This document shows positions 44,827 to 58,003 of a DNA stretch of 64,000 nucleotides, piece after piece. Origin of the DNA: Oreocharis arfaki (lineage: Eukaryota > Chordata > Aves > Passeriformes > Paramythiidae); assembly GCA_013398015.1 (NCBI GenBank), contig VZRR01007717.1, positions 356,408 to 420,407 of the forward strand. The letters are read 5' to 3'. Numbering within the stretch: the stretch's first letter is position 1; every line of letters starts with the position of its first letter. Made by a program: the position numbers and the translations under genes. The notes under the pieces are model-generated. The model was not told where the DNA came from, did no database searches, and worked only from the letters and a program-made list of their open reading frames with translations.

Positions 44827-47800
44827 ATACAGCTCACCTTTGTCAGCCACATTTTACACTACAGGTTTGGCTTAGAGAGCAACTGGAGCTCAAAAACTTC
44901 CTACTGTTTTCCAACTCAGCTACTGGGCATAATCTTCAGAACAAGATCAGTTAGACAGCTGGGAAAATGACATTTTGAAGCACTGCAATAGGGTTTACCA
45001 GAGCTCATCTTTCAAAGCTCCTGAGGAAAACAGAACATCTAGGTACAATGATCTGTAACAGTTAATAACTCCGTATTTTGGGGAAGGTTTCCTCTCCATA
45101 GGCCTATGCTAGAGCAAGCCTTGAAGAAGTTAGACTTCAAGTTTCCTACTCCACTGGAAATTTGCTTTCAGATCTCTTTAGAGTAATCCATGGAAACTTT
45201 CATGGAATGAGAAACAACATTTCTCAGTTATGACCAGCTTGATATCTCAGCTGTTTTTAATACCATTGACCAAAAAGTTCTGTCAAGATACTGAGATCTA
45301 GACAGTGCTTAAATGAAAAGTGCTCCTGTCTATTTTTGCCATTTATAACTAGAAATACAGATACACCTGGATTCAAGTGTTTCTAGAAAAAGAAGGAATT
45401 TGCAACTGTTTGCAAACTCTTTTGAAAAGATGTAAGATTCTGAACAGACTCACTGGGTCTTCTGTCCTTAAACTTGTGGGTAGCTTCTCCATTCTTTCAT
45501 TTGAATACAGTGTTTTAATTGGTCTGAATTTAAGCCATTCTTGGTTTTTATTAACTGATGTGAGAGAGTGGGTGATGACATAGTCTTCCAAGCAGGTACA
45601 AAGGACATAGCAATGCTCTTGTAGCCAGCTACTCTCATTAAGCCAACCTTGGTAAAGAGGGGATTTGAGTAATTTAACAGATGTGAAAAAACCCCATCTG
45701 TGTGTGGAAAGGATGCCTACTTAAAATGGCTTTCTAAAGTCCAACCATTTCTGTTTGCAATTGCTACATGTTGATGATAGCCCTATAATAACTATCAAGT
45801 GAAGCATTTAGAAGAAGCTAATATTGGACTGCAGATATAAGACATATTTAGCAATTTCTGCTGGTTAAGGAGTGTCAAATCTTGACCTAGAGGTTACAAC
45901 TGCTTAAATGGACTATTTTTTTTTAAAGTCACATTCACCATTTATTTTCCCAATTCTATCTCTGTGAGTAAACCAGATTGAAATCCCAATGCCTCCAGCC
46001 TACTTTCATTCTGCTATAATAATTAATAAGAAAGGTTTTGTGATTTGAATATGACTGAATAAGAAGATGCTTTAAATTTTCAAGTACCACAGTTTCTATT
46101 AAATGTTAAACCAGCCTAAAAGCAGTTTGGAGAATAACTTACAGCCTCTGGGTGAGCAAGATGCCTGTGTAAGTAACTTTTCAGAAAGATGGACAGAATA
46201 AGCTATGGAGTCCAAATGCCATTTATGTAAGACATTTTCTCTATTACAGACAAAACAGTCAGTTTCCACTGGATGGTGATTCTAAGCTTTACTAACTTTC
46301 AGATTAGCAAACATATAAGAAAGACTAATTCAAGTTACTCTTTAAGTTAAATTGCAATACGATTATTGTAATTGCAATTCACTAATGCACTTTTAATTAA
46401 TTACTCTCATAAACTTATTACTGTGGATATAAGTGAGTAAGAATTGGGCATAAAACCTGGGGATATATCCTATCCTTCCCTCATTAGGAGTGTTCTCTTT
46501 GAAAGCCTCTTGGAGACTCCCTGGTCTTTGACAGCATCGGGTGTCTCTTCTCTCTGAGGGAGATCCAGGCATGCATCTCCCTATCAAGTATTTATAATAT
46601 ATTTCACCGTCAAACTATACCACAAATTAAGGCACGTTCAGCAGTTTTTCTGTTCTTTCTTGCTGTGCTTATAGTTTGCATCTCTTTTTAGGTTCTGGCT
46701 GTATTTGGTGTGTAAAGAGTTGGATCAAGCACCCACTGCCTCTGCAAGGTTTGTGACATGGATCCAGAGGGAGTTGTGGCAGCTGGTGGGCAGTGAGCTG
46801 GTCAGCACTGAAAAAGGTGATCTCTATGAGGAGAATGCACAGAAATCAATGTTAGGTGCCCAGTGCATGCTGGTGTCAGCAACTGACACCATTACTGACC
46901 TTGAATTTCTCTTGTCATAGACTGCAAGTCACCTGACATTTGGAAGGTTACAGTTTTGGGCTTAAGTGGCTTAGTACGGCAACTACTAAGATTTAAAAAT
47001 CCATTTGTGAAGTCTCAAATGTATCTTGTGAGACTGATTTCTGTTTTCACACACAGGTAATAAAATATAGTATGCAATCATCCAGTTCCAAATTCATACT
47101 TCATCACAGATAAACTTGCCACATTACAAAATAATGCATGATACAGAATGCTCTCCCCTCATCTTGAACCAAGTTCAAGAATTTATTCTTTAGGATTTTC
47201 AAAGTTCTTTAGGATTTTCAAACACATTGTACTACTGGTAGAAAAGCCCCATGAATTTCATGTCATTCAGACTGGTAATTCATGTGTTTTTTCCACCCTA
47301 CATGTTACATACTGTTTGCCATGAGCTGCTCACTCAGCATTTTAGTGACATTTAGTGATATACGGCACTTATGTGATGTACAAAAGATGCTGCTTTGTGA
47401 TTTACCTATTAGAAAATAATCCATATGCATCCAAGATAACTTTGCCTCCAGGCTGTAAATAATTTAAAGCAGATGTGACATATAGACCACATCCTATTTC
47501 TTTCTGGACAATCAGCATTTTCCAAATAGATTGTGACAACAGCTTTTCATCTCTTACATGCATCATTCCAACATGTTCCACTAACAGACACACAATCATA
47601 GATTTAGGAACACAGTATACATAGATCCTTCTCAAAGTAGGATCTAGTGCATATTTCTATCTTTAGATAACTAGTCACAGAAAAAACAGAAGAGGTGCTT
47701 AAATGTTCTTTAGCATAGGTTTGGGAGTCTGGTTTTTGTGTGAGATAATTTTTTGAAAAGAGACTCAGACTCCGTCTCTCATCTGTGAAATTTTGGAAGC

Positions 47801-48362
47801 TCCACTCACAGTAAACAAACATTGATAAATTCATGTGCAATAACTTCTGTCCTTTTTTTCTTTTCAACAAAGCTTATCAGAAGAGTGAAAAACTGGAGTA
47901 TGAATGTCTTTGAGATTCAAAAATGTGTTAAATAATATTAGTCTTTTCAACAAGTCTATCTTGTTTGCTTCAATAACAGAACCAAAGGAAGTGAGAGGCA
48001 GCCAGATGGCCAGAACACAGCATCCTAAAGGGAAAAGAAAATTGATGTGAGAACATTACATAATAGAACAAATTATTCCTTCTTCATTCAGAAGACTTTT
48101 TTTTTTTTCCTGAAGGATGGAAAACTGCCAGACTGGCCATATTGCATTAGAAATGTCACTGTTTGCAGTAAATGTGAAATGTAGCCAGTTTCAATTAGTC
48201 AATATTAGCCCATCAGTCACTCCAGACTCATCCTCTGTGAACTTAAAGAGACATACATCAATCTGCAAGCCTTTTTTCCCTGTACTGAAATGTCCTAGCA
48301 TTCTCTCTATGAATTCCTGCAAAAGCGCTCCTTTCCTGAGCTTTACAGCTGTATCACAGCAA
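44827..48362. other. Unique DNA, nothing recognised
   Basis: AT-rich sequence with short open frames. A 76-codon open stretch at 46690-46917 follows a TTTTTAG acceptor but has no recognised identity. A short tandem duplication lies at 47186-47222. Confidence 0.45.
47186..47222 (+). repeat. 18-bp tandem duplication
   Basis: TTCTTTAGGATTTTCAAA is present at 47186-47203 and again at 47205-47222 without mismatch (period 19). Confidence 0.9.
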
Positions 48363-48368
48363 TTTCCC

Positions 48369-48893
48369 TGTCGTGCTCTGCCGGGGCTGGCCAAGACCCG
48401 ACGGCGACAATCGCAGCCAGAGCATTTTCCGCTGCAGCCGCAACGGGCAGCTTTACCCAGGCTGGCATTGGTGGCTCAGCGCAGGCAGGGACAAAGGTGA
48501 GAGAGAGGTCTTTGGTGTGGAGTCCAAGCTTTATTCAAGGGTGAAGGGCCCAGGGACCAAAGACAAAGAAAATGGAGGGTCCAGGGGTTTAATACTGCGG
48601 GAGGAAACAAACACAGAACCAATGGGGGTAAAACAGAGGAGGGTCTAGGGTAGACTGACACAATGTATACACAATCAGGAGGGAGCAGGGAGTAGGATAA
48701 TCTACACAAACCAATGGGAGATCAAGGAACAGGGAAGATTCCAGAAACATGGGCAGGACTAAGCAAAGGGGAGGGGATACAGTAGGCTGAATAACAGGGG
48801 AGGGACGGGGTACAAGACTTAAGAATGAACCAACTGTGGGGAAAGCTTACAAATTAACATAATACGCTAAAATCAAATTTATGCACTACAACA
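48369..48893 (-). mobile_element. Complete solo ERVK-type LTR with 6-bp target duplication
   Basis: This 525-bp LTR reads on the minus strand from TGTTGTAGTGCATAAA at 48893 to GAGCACGACA at 48369. The flanks are TTTCCC (48363-48368) and TTTCCT (48894-48899), a 6-bp target duplication with one mismatch, as usual for ERVK. Minus-strand signals: several ATTGG boxes in U3, a TATA-like GTATTAAACC (48596-48587), AATAAA at 48535-48530, then a long GC- and CpG-rich U5. No internal sequence is attached. Because the U5 is unusually CpG-rich for old repeat DNA, the insertion may be relatively young. The 127- and 91-codon plus-strand open frames across the border are not genes. Confidence 0.88.
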
Positions 48894-48899
48894 TTTCCT

Positions 48900-49322
48900 C
48901 TCACATCTAGCTGAACCTTTTCATACTGTCTGCTTTAACCAGTCCCATTCGCCTAGCATAAGCCCTGTTACACCTCACAGGGAAGTGTTCAAGAGCTGAA
49001 AGCTATGACTGCTGACTTAGCTTTTTTCCCCCCTAAATTAGCTGCCAGTAATGTTCACATTTAGAACTGAAAAAGTTTTGATAAAGAATAAAGTCTTGAA
49101 CTTTATCCAAGATGAAGGAAGAGCATTCTATATCAGACATTATTTTGTAGTACTCACGATCATGCACTAGTCTCTCCTCCAAGAAATAGACAAGAAAAAT
49201 GTGTCTTGTTAACATAAGAAAAAACTATAACAATACATATATGATGTACCATAATGGATTATAAAATAAATCTAAGTAATAAAAAGTAAACAGAAAATAC
49301 AATGTTCATTTATTCCTCATCA
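48900..49322. other. Short unique stretch
   Basis: Nothing recognised between the LTR and the CR1 copy. Confidence 0.45.
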
Positions 49323-50170
49323 TACCACAAAACAGCTGAGTTTGGGAGGGATCTTGGGAGGTCACCTGATCCAACTGCCCCTGCTCAAGCAGGAGCACCT
49401 AGACCTGATTACCCAGGACCATATCCGGATGGATTTTGTATACCTCCAAGGAGGGAGACTCCACCACCTCCCTCAGCAACCTCTTCCAGTGCTCAGTTAC
49501 CCTTACAGTCTGTGCCCTTCGCCTCTGCTCCTGTCACTGGAAAGAAGCTGGCTCTGTCCTCTTTGTTCCCTCCCTACAGATAAGATCCCCCTAAACCTTC
49601 TCTTGTCCAGCATGAACAGTCCCAGCTTTCTCAGCCTTTTCTCCTAGGAGAGATGCTCCAATCCATCATATTCCTGACCCTTCATGGGACTCTCCCAGTA
49701 TGTCCATGTCTGTCTTGTACCAGGGAGCCCAACACTGGACACAACACTACAGGTGTGGCTTCAGCAGTGCTGAGTAGAGAAGGTCATCCTTTGACCTGCT
49801 GGCAATACTCCTAACGTGTCCATAACACAGGATACCTTTGGACTTCTTTGCTGCAAAGGCACATTGCTGATACCTCTTCAACATTTGGTGCCCGCAGGGA
49901 TCCCTGGGTCCTCTTCTCCCAGTCCCTGTGATCAATCAAAGATCATTGAGAGTGGCCTTGCAGTGACATCAGTGCCCTCAACACTCATGGGTGTATCCCA
50001 CCACAGCCTATGGACTTATGGAAGTCTACTTTGCTCTAAGTATCCACTGACCAAATCTAAGGAAGAGGATCTCCCACATTCTGTTTGCTCCTTCCTTTCT
50101 GAGTGGCCTTGCTAGTAAGGACTGAGACAAGAAAGGCATTCCATATCTCAGTCCTTGCAACTGAGCTGCC
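49323..50170 (-). mobile_element. CR1 LINE with probable internal deletion
   Basis: 49323-49925 is the antisense CR1 3' region: TTTGGGAGGGATCTTGGGAGG, CCCCTGCTCAAGCAGGAGCAC, CCAGGACCATATCCGGATGG, GGGAGACTCCACCACCTCCC, then the GATGCTCCAATC and TGTACCAGGGAGCC blocks. From about 49950 to 50170 it continues with a different antisense CR1 part, marked by GCAGTGACATCAGTGCCC, CTCATGGGTGTATCCCACC, TATGGACTTATGGAAGTC and GGACTGAGACAAGAAAGGCATT, which normally lies far upstream between endonuclease and reverse transcriptase. Either one copy lost the middle, or two insertions abut. Confidence 0.8.
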
Positions 50171-53100
50171 CATTACAACCACTTCTTCCTGGTTGTCTTG
50201 TATGGTTTGGGGCCAGGTGGCCCAAACACTTTACTTGAAGGAACATCTGGCTCCTTTTGGCTCCTCTTCCACTTTGAGGGTGGAACCTGTGCTGTGGTTG
50301 TAAGCCCTAAGGTGGGGCAGAAGCCTTCTGTTGAAGGCAGGATCATGAGCTCCCAACCTTCACCTGCCCCCACCCAGCAGAAGCAGGAATCATCAGGTTT
50401 CTCAGAGATTCATGGTTTTCCTCAGTGATTATGGATCTCATCTCTGGAAAACTCAGAAGCTTCCAAAGCAGAATCCAGAGACTGCTATGCAAACTGATGC
50501 CCTTTTTTTGCTGTGCTTTCAGGACAGTCAAGTAAAGACTGAGGTACCTGTTTCAGGTATTGGAGAGAAAATGCACAAACTCAGCAGTCAGCTCTTTCTA
50601 CATTACTGGTGCAGTGAGTAAGTCTTTCTTAGTAAGTCTTTCATCTTAGTTTAAAATGAAACTGCATTTTTTTTGAAGGGGAATTCTATTGTTTCTAAAA
50701 GTTTGATGGATATTTTAAACCTGTATTTTTAACGACAATTTTAAAAGTTGTCATTAACATTTAGAAATCAGGTATTTTTAAAAAATCTAACAAAACAGAG
50801 ACTTTTCTTTTGGCTCAAAACTGGAATATGGAAAAAAATTATCAGATATTATTACTGAGTGTTAATTTGACAGCATCTCTGCAGTTCCTTTAGACTTACA
50901 TTTGTTTTCAAACTTTTTCTTCATATAGGTTCTGCATTCCATAAGCAGGGAGGCTCACTGAGGAACTGATTACAACGAAAACTCACTGAGGAAAAAAGGT
51001 ATATTTTCAGCCAGATTTATTCCTTAATATTGTTCACTTTGATTTCTAGTACACTAGTATTTGGACAAGGAAGGATTTGAGTATATTAGCTGCATGATTA
51101 AAAGCACAGGTTATTAAATCTACCATCAAATGCACCAGCTTTTTTTAAAACCATATTTCAGTATATTTGCACATTATTTCCCCTATCTTAGCCTCATCTT
51201 CACTGAGCTGAAACCCAGTCTGACGTTTTATCAATATGTCGTGGAGTGCCATAGTATCTGACCATGCGATTCTGTTAAATGCTCAGTCAAGCCAGATCTT
51301 GTTCAGATGAAGGTGATACAGGAGACCTCACTGAATGACGTAATCAAGTAGCTCCACAGAAAAAACTGTTACGATCAACCCTGTGTTTATAAAGAAAATC
51401 CAACCATGAAAATGCATAGGGCCTTCCATTTAGTATAAGTGTCACAGTGAACAGCATTATTCCCACTTTACAGCTGAATGATCCACAGGTTGTGTGAGAA
51501 GAGTTCCTTCCAATCTCTTTACTTCTTGTTTTATAGATGTCAGACCACATGCTACTAAAGCTTCAGTGCACTGTATTACCAGCTTAAATCAGCACACCCT
51601 CTCTATTTGGAACCAGCAGAGGCTGAGCACAACAAGCTTGCAGGAAGCATTCATAGTATGATGCTGTGCTCTGTAGTTTAATTCTTCATCAGCTTCAAAG
51701 CTCAGGAGCTCACTGTAATACTGTGCCTTGATCCAGAGACAAAAATAAATAAAATGCCACCCAGATCCATGCAGCTACACAATCACGTAAAGGTTGCAGG
51801 AAATCTAGTAAGGTGCCCTCTAACTCAGAAGTCAGATGAAGTGGCAGCTGAAGGAGGTACATGCTCAGCAAAAGGGCTCACATTTTTTCCATATCCTCTG
51901 GTTGCTTTCCCCGCTGTCATTTCAGTATTACTATCCAGACTGAACTTTAATCAATTTGCTCTCAGCCATGCCACCGTCTCTACCAAGCTTTTAATGAGAT
52001 GCTTGATCATGCTCTCTGTGCAGGATGCTGCAAATACAAAATTCCCTCACAGACTCCCCTAATTGCAATTGCCTGATACTTCTATTGAGCAGAACCATGA
52101 CACAATCCCATCAAGTGTCCTTCATGCTAGAACAACTACAACTCATTTAATGATTATTCACTTCCTTATTTAATAACAAAAATCTATGCACAAATCCAAA
52201 CACCAAATAAAGCAGATTTTAAAAGGCCATTTTAATGTCTCAAAATGTATTTAATTTAGCTTTGTCTTTTTTCTTCTTTGGAGGATTCATGCATCCTACT
52301 TTGTTACAGTAATAGGATTATTGAGTTTACCCACTTATGTTAGAAAATAAAATACATCCACATAGCCAATGATGATAAGATAGAATTGCTGAAGCCTAGG
52401 GGGTTACTAAGAAGTATCTTCCATAGATGGGATTCTTACTATGTGGGGGTAGGTGCAATCATGTCCCCACCCTCCAGGAAAATAAAATCAAAAACATCAC
52501 TAAAAAAGTAGTGAAAATGAAACATTCCTGGGTGCCTCTTTGTACTATAGGCACTAATTCCCTGACGTGTCTTCCTGTCCTCTCTTCTTCAAATGATTTA
52601 TAGTGTTTCACCTTTGTGCTGCAGCAATTATGTCCTGCATTGCCGTGCAAAATCATTCACATTTTGAAATGGTAATGAATTGGTACTACAGTGGTGACTG
52701 TGGGATTTCTCAGTGAATTTCATTTAAGAACTCAGTAATAATATCTATCAGTAATGAATACCTGCAAGACATGGTGACAGAACACATATATATATACACA
52801 TGCACAGACTCGTATTAATTACTATGCCCTTCTTTTATCCCTAAGTCTTATTTACATTACTCCAAGAGATTAATTTTTCCTCTGTACCTTATTCTCTTTT
52901 CTTTCTTGCCCCCAATTTGCTTTCTTTGAAAAAACTTTTAAGTTTTGTATTCTTCGGCAGACTTATTTTTTCATATGTCTGCTGCTGTAGATAACACCAT
53001 GACATAGTCAAAGGCAACAGCAGATACGTACTCCTTCTCAAACAAAGGCAATATTCTCCTTCTAAAATAAATGCTATAAATTCTTAAAATCCACTTATAT

Positions 53101-54759
53101 CATGACTTTCTTATCAAACAGGCTTTGAGATGAATAATTTCCATTTCTTCCTGTGCAGGATAGAAAGGCAATTTTGTTATAGCTAGTCTTTCACACAACA
53201 CCATGTATGTTTTATGTGTTATGTAATAAGTCCTGCCACTTTGCTGTTATTTGCTGGAACTGTAATAGAGTTCAAAGGCCCTAACTGAGATCAGGATCCT
53301 ATTACAATAGCACTGCCAAGGAGCAAAAGAACTTCACCCTCTGACCCTGTGAAAAGAGTGAAATTAAACTCAGTAATAATCTTAAGCATGTCCAGACTAG
53401 ACATGGACAAGGAAATACGTGGATTAAAGAACGAAAATACTGCTAATCCTGTATTTTCTATGGGGTAGAAAGTGACAGCAAACTTTCATGATCTATCCAG
53501 GACACACAAGGAATTCATGGCACAGCCAGATACAATTTTTTCAGTCAATAATCTTATGGATATTTATTTTTGTATCTTATTGTCAATAGGAGGGATAAGG
53601 TTTAAGCTGAAACAGCATAGAAACACTAGTATTTCAAATTGCAATGTGTTAAACAGAAGTATAAAAAATAGATTTGTGAGCACACAGGTGTCACTTAAGA
53701 CGCAGCACTATGACAAATCTGCACCAAAGGGTATTTCAAAAGCCATTCTTTCTGAGGTCTTTCTGTGGAGTCTGAGGCTTGATTAGAGACTCCAGAGGAG
53801 AGAAAACTAAGCTAATAAGAACTATGATGCATGGAGAGAAAGGGGCATCTAGAGGAAGCAAGGGCTCAAACTGGGAATAAAGGAACAAAAATGGATCTGT
53901 CATAAACCAGAGGGAAAGGACTGGAAAGGACCAAATTTGCAAAAGGGGCATGAACTCATAATCTACTTTAGAAATCAGATTAAAACTACGAGTTCCCAAA
54001 TCTCAGAGTTCCTAGACTATCAGCAAATCCTTCACAAATCCTCTTTACCATCAGTCCATTTTTGAAGACACTATACTGCAGCTCAGCTCAGAGCTGTACA
54101 AAGACTCAGCATGACCCAGGTGTTTCTGTATGGTGACATACAGTCCACAGCTTTGCTTTGTTGCTTAGACTTAAAAAAAAACCACAGGAGATCACATGCA
54201 AAAACATAGCTTAAAGTATTTTTGGTGTTTCCTACACAAACTTAATAAATCCCTCTTGTGTCTTTGCATTATAATTTGGAAATTTATTTTACACAAGATT
54301 TGTTCCCCATACAGTGCTCTCTGGATACTGTTGCTCTAGGGACAAATCAGAATTATACAGAGTAGGATGCATTAATTTTGCAGAAGTTAGAAGATGTGCA
54401 GCAGTGGATGTAGCAGAAACTTGATGAAAAGAAGGGGTGGTCTGAAAATTCAGGGAAATGGAACGGTGCCCTCAATAAGCGTATCCCTCATTCTCTCATG
54501 GATCTCTTAAGCTACATCACCTAAATAGAACTTCTGGCACGTGGTCACTACCTCTGTATCCCTCTTTCTTGCAACTCCAGGCCCTTCCTGTGTTTTGAAA
54601 ACATTAGGTATCTATACCTGCAATACAGGCAACAGGCATTGAATGTATCCAGTATCATGTCTGAACTAGAACACATCTTCTATCTAAACCATCTGAAAAA
54701 TCAGCTCATAAGCATCTCAAATTGACTGTCAGAAATAGTGGATATTTTCTAATTTATTC
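50171..54759. other. Mostly unique DNA
   Basis: 50171-50450 is moderately GC-rich and may be a decayed repeat, but I cannot name it. The remainder is AT-rich without a recognised gene. One faint MIR-like stretch is listed separately. Confidence 0.4.
51445..51500 (-). mobile_element. Possible MIR-like SINE remnant
   Basis: The phrase TTATTCCCACTTTACAGCTGA followed by ATGATCCACAGGTTG resembles the antisense MIR core (ATTATCCCCATTTTACAGATGAGG). The match is short and could be chance. Confidence 0.25.
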
Positions 54760-54895
54760 TGTCTCAGTTGTCTCTCTGTCAAATTAGAATAATAATTCCT
54801 CTTCAGTGCACAAAAGTGCTGTGAAGATAAATTCATTAAGATTTGTAAAGCACTCAGACACTGTTGTGATGAGCACCACAGAAAAGCCCAAGAGG
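54760..54895 (+). mobile_element. Ancient MIR/L3-like repeat remnant
   Basis: The order TGTCTCAGTTGTCTCTCTGTC, AATAATAATTCCTC, GTGCTGTGAAGATAAATTCA, TTAAGATTTGTAAAGCACTC and a GATGAGCACCACAGAAAAGC-like end follows the shared MIR/L3 3' pattern. That pattern is CCTCAGTTTCCTCATCTGT, ATAATAATA, GTTGTGAGGATTAA, GTAAAGCGCTT, then GAAAGGCGCTATAGA in the L3 version. Several blocks in the right order and spacing make chance unlikely. This family predates birds, so it is old sequence kept in place. Confidence 0.6.
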
Positions 54896-57800
54896 AAATT
54901 AAAAATTCTGCCTTCAGAGCAGAACTTAAAAATGTGACATGGGACCATACACTGAACAATAACAAAGAAACAAAATTATGAATAGTTCCTCATTCAGGGA
55001 GTATTATCTATGTCTTGCGCACAGCAGGAAGCAGGAACCCCAGGTGGGGAGTTGGTCATATGTAATCAGTTAATTAAAACCAGGCTTATATTGCACGTCC
55101 AAAGATAGGAAAATAAAGGTTGGAGGACAATCCAAAGTCTGGCAATTCCAAGAGTTCAGCTTTTGGTTATAAATAGTAATTTTTTTTCCAGAATCGTTTT
55201 TATGTTTAGTATGTAAAAAGCTTAAAAGATGTCTATCTCCCTTAACTCCTTTCACTAAGACATGACAGCGGCCATAGGTTTGTCTAATGTTACAGCTGAT
55301 CTCCTAATTCCATAGATTTGATGTAGTCTTTATCCTGCTTCTCTCAAGTCAGCTTAATACCATCTTTTAAATGTGTGGGATCCTACCTGAGACAACTTTT
55401 TTTTAATATAACAGTGTCAAGTAAAATGAATGCTATTAAAAGAATCTGAAGAAAAAGTCAATTGTACCAATCCAATACCTGTTACATGAATGAAACGCAA
55501 AATTTGCTGACTGAACTATTTGAAAGACATTAATCCCACCTGAGATTAAGTTATCCCCAACTACAGAAGAATCTTTTTAAACTTAAATACCCATAGTTAG
55601 ACAAACAAAACGCTGCTCTCAGCATTTGTAAGTATAAAAACTAGATTAAAAATTCACACTGACAGCTTGCTTTTGCCTTCAGAAAGTCACATTTCTAATT
55701 CTGTTGGCAGTGCTCTGATTGTCTGGTCGTTTTTCATTGCTCTGATTGCAGCATCTTCCCTTAGTAGGTCAATCAGAAAACTCTGCTTGTGTCACAGTGT
55801 TCTGGTAGCTCATATCCCTTGCTTCACAGAAAACATTAAATAAAACATAGACTAATGATCCTTAGACATGTGGGACATTGGGTTTTTAGAAATAAATATT
55901 TCTAAATATTTCTTTTTCTTATTATTTAAAAAAATTCTACAGTAAACAGAAGAGCTATTCTCAAGATCTCTACAAAACAAGCAGAGATGGGTGAGTAATT
56001 TAAAATACTTTTTTTTAAAAAAAATTTTTTTTAAAATACTTTTTCCCTAAATTTTTAGAATTTCTCCTCAGAGTACCAGGAGTTTGTTTTTGGTTTTGTT
56101 GTTCATTTCTTGTTTTACTTTTTTTTTCACAAAAATGTAAACCTGGGATGTCACTTTTCCCAGACAGTACTGAACAATCTAAATATTCTATAATTTCTCA
56201 TACATATGAAAGAGAAAGGAAGGGCACAAAAGTTTAAAATACTTGTTTATTAGATAAAAGTACCTCTATAGTAGTCTAGTAATTTTGTACACTACTTCAT
56301 TTTATGATGAAGAAGATTTGACAAGGTATAAAGTAAATCAAGACTGAAAGGGATAAGGGGTATTTTAATTTACTAATTTAAATAAATTTTAAATAAAGTC
56401 TTTCAGGCTTCCTTTCTGTTTGCATATGGGTTTAAAAGTTGAAAGTTAGAAAAAAATTTAAAATGGCAGTATGGAAAGGGAACTCAATTTATCCCCTTTA
56501 AAAACTATTTGGAGTTCATGTATATGAGTAGTTACTTAGTACATATAATGAACACTTCTGTGGTTGGCATCCAGTGATTGCTGGATTTAGTGCTTTTCCA
56601 TTTTCAGGTTTTTCCCACATTGATAGGACTCCAGTGATCACCAAATATGAGTGTAATCTGTGAAGAAAAGAACTATAGATGTTAAAATGGTAAGATATTT
56701 TGTCACAGAAATACAGATAATGGTGAAGTTGAGTAAGTCTGTCACACTTTGCTGGATAAATGTTCCATTTTTGAAAGATATCAGGCAGTATTCCTAATAT
56801 AGGACAGTGTATTAACTTTACCTGAATCATTGGGCATCTTTCCAGAAGCAAGGCTAGAATGAGAAAAGCATAAGACCAGCCATAATCGTAAAGCTTGAGA
56901 GAAGAGAGTCTCAGTGGAACCAAACAATGAATTGTCTGAACTCATCATCCAGGCCAAGTACGAACAGATGGGTCTGAGAAGACACTGTGTGACAACATAT
57001 AGCATGTCATTTTGTGCTCCAGGCACCAATTATCATAATAAAGCCGGAAGTTCTCATACTTTATCTTCATTGCCCTGACAATGGGTTTTAGATTTCCAAT
57101 GAATTTTAGAAATCCTCCACCCCAGGTAAATTTGAATGCTTTAGAGAGGTAGACGGAAAATTCAGCCCCTGGCAGATATTTGCTAAGAAGCTTCAAGAAG
57201 TTGCCACATGTAGCAGAGGAGTTTCAGCATCCCTGAGTACTTCAGAAATCTCTCTTGATCACTTAAGTGTAATGAAAGGTAAAATCCTTTTAAATCTAAT
57301 TCTGCAACAGCTATTCAGATCTGAATTTTCACTTTGGGCAAAGGGAAAAGGAGGCTCAAGAGATCTCAGGGGAAACTCTAATATGTAATGCAATGCAATG
57401 CAATGCAAATGCTTGCAGGCTTTAGGTCACAAGTTTCATTAGCGATACCTGCTGTACTTACTGTAATAGTCCTGTATATTCTGATATCTGGAAAACAACA
57501 AATTGAACATGTTAAAAGATATCCTGTCAATATCTCTTTTACACCTACATCTCACATTACTGTTGGTAATTTCATCATCAAGCCCATTTGCAAAACAAAA
57601 ATGCTGTTGTGATGAGGTGAAGGACAGGCTTCAAGACAAAAGACTGGAGTATTAGAAACTAAATTGCTCATCTAAATCCCAGTGATGAAGAATTCCCAAC
57701 TTTCTTTCACATCTGCCTTAATGTTTTTATAAATAATACGAGATCCTTGTTTTGCTGAAACAATGTGTTCCCTCAAAACTGGAGAATTCACACATTTCAG

Positions 57801-58003
57801 AAACAGGCAATTTACCAAGTACTGATCCAGTTTTTAACTCCTGCTTTGTTACATTTTCAATCAAAAGTAACACTTTCAGGTACACTTAATACTAGGAATA
57901 GTCAAATATACCACAGATTTATAAACCTTGATGAGCAGGTTGGTACCCCAGTGATGCCATCACAACTTTTTGCCTTTTCTTTTATATCTTTTTGTTGCCT
58001 GGC
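54896..58003. other. Unique AT-rich DNA
   Basis: No gene is supported. On the minus strand 57196-56516 has three overlapping open frames of 82-135 codons and a good splice donor (TTCAG/GTAAAG near 56823), but I recognise no protein. An (A)8(T)8-type palindromic run lies at about 56010-56032. Confidence 0.4.
57387..57411 (+). repeat. (AATGC)n pentanucleotide microsatellite
   Basis: Four perfect AATGC units are followed by a fifth with one extra A. The last units create an ATGCAAAT octamer (57403-57410). Confidence 0.9.

Noticed and set aside
46690..46920. 76-codon open stretch following a TTTTTAG acceptor
   Set aside because: No recognised domain, no supporting donor or neighbouring exon. 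A chance frame is the simpler explanation.
48117..48648. Two plus-strand open frames of 127 and 91 codons with basic composition
   Set aside because: They cross the border and the CpG-rich U5 of the solo LTR at 48369-48893.
57403..57410. ATGCAAAT octamer as a POU-factor binding site
   Set aside because: It arises from the AATGC microsatellite and has no supporting promoter context.
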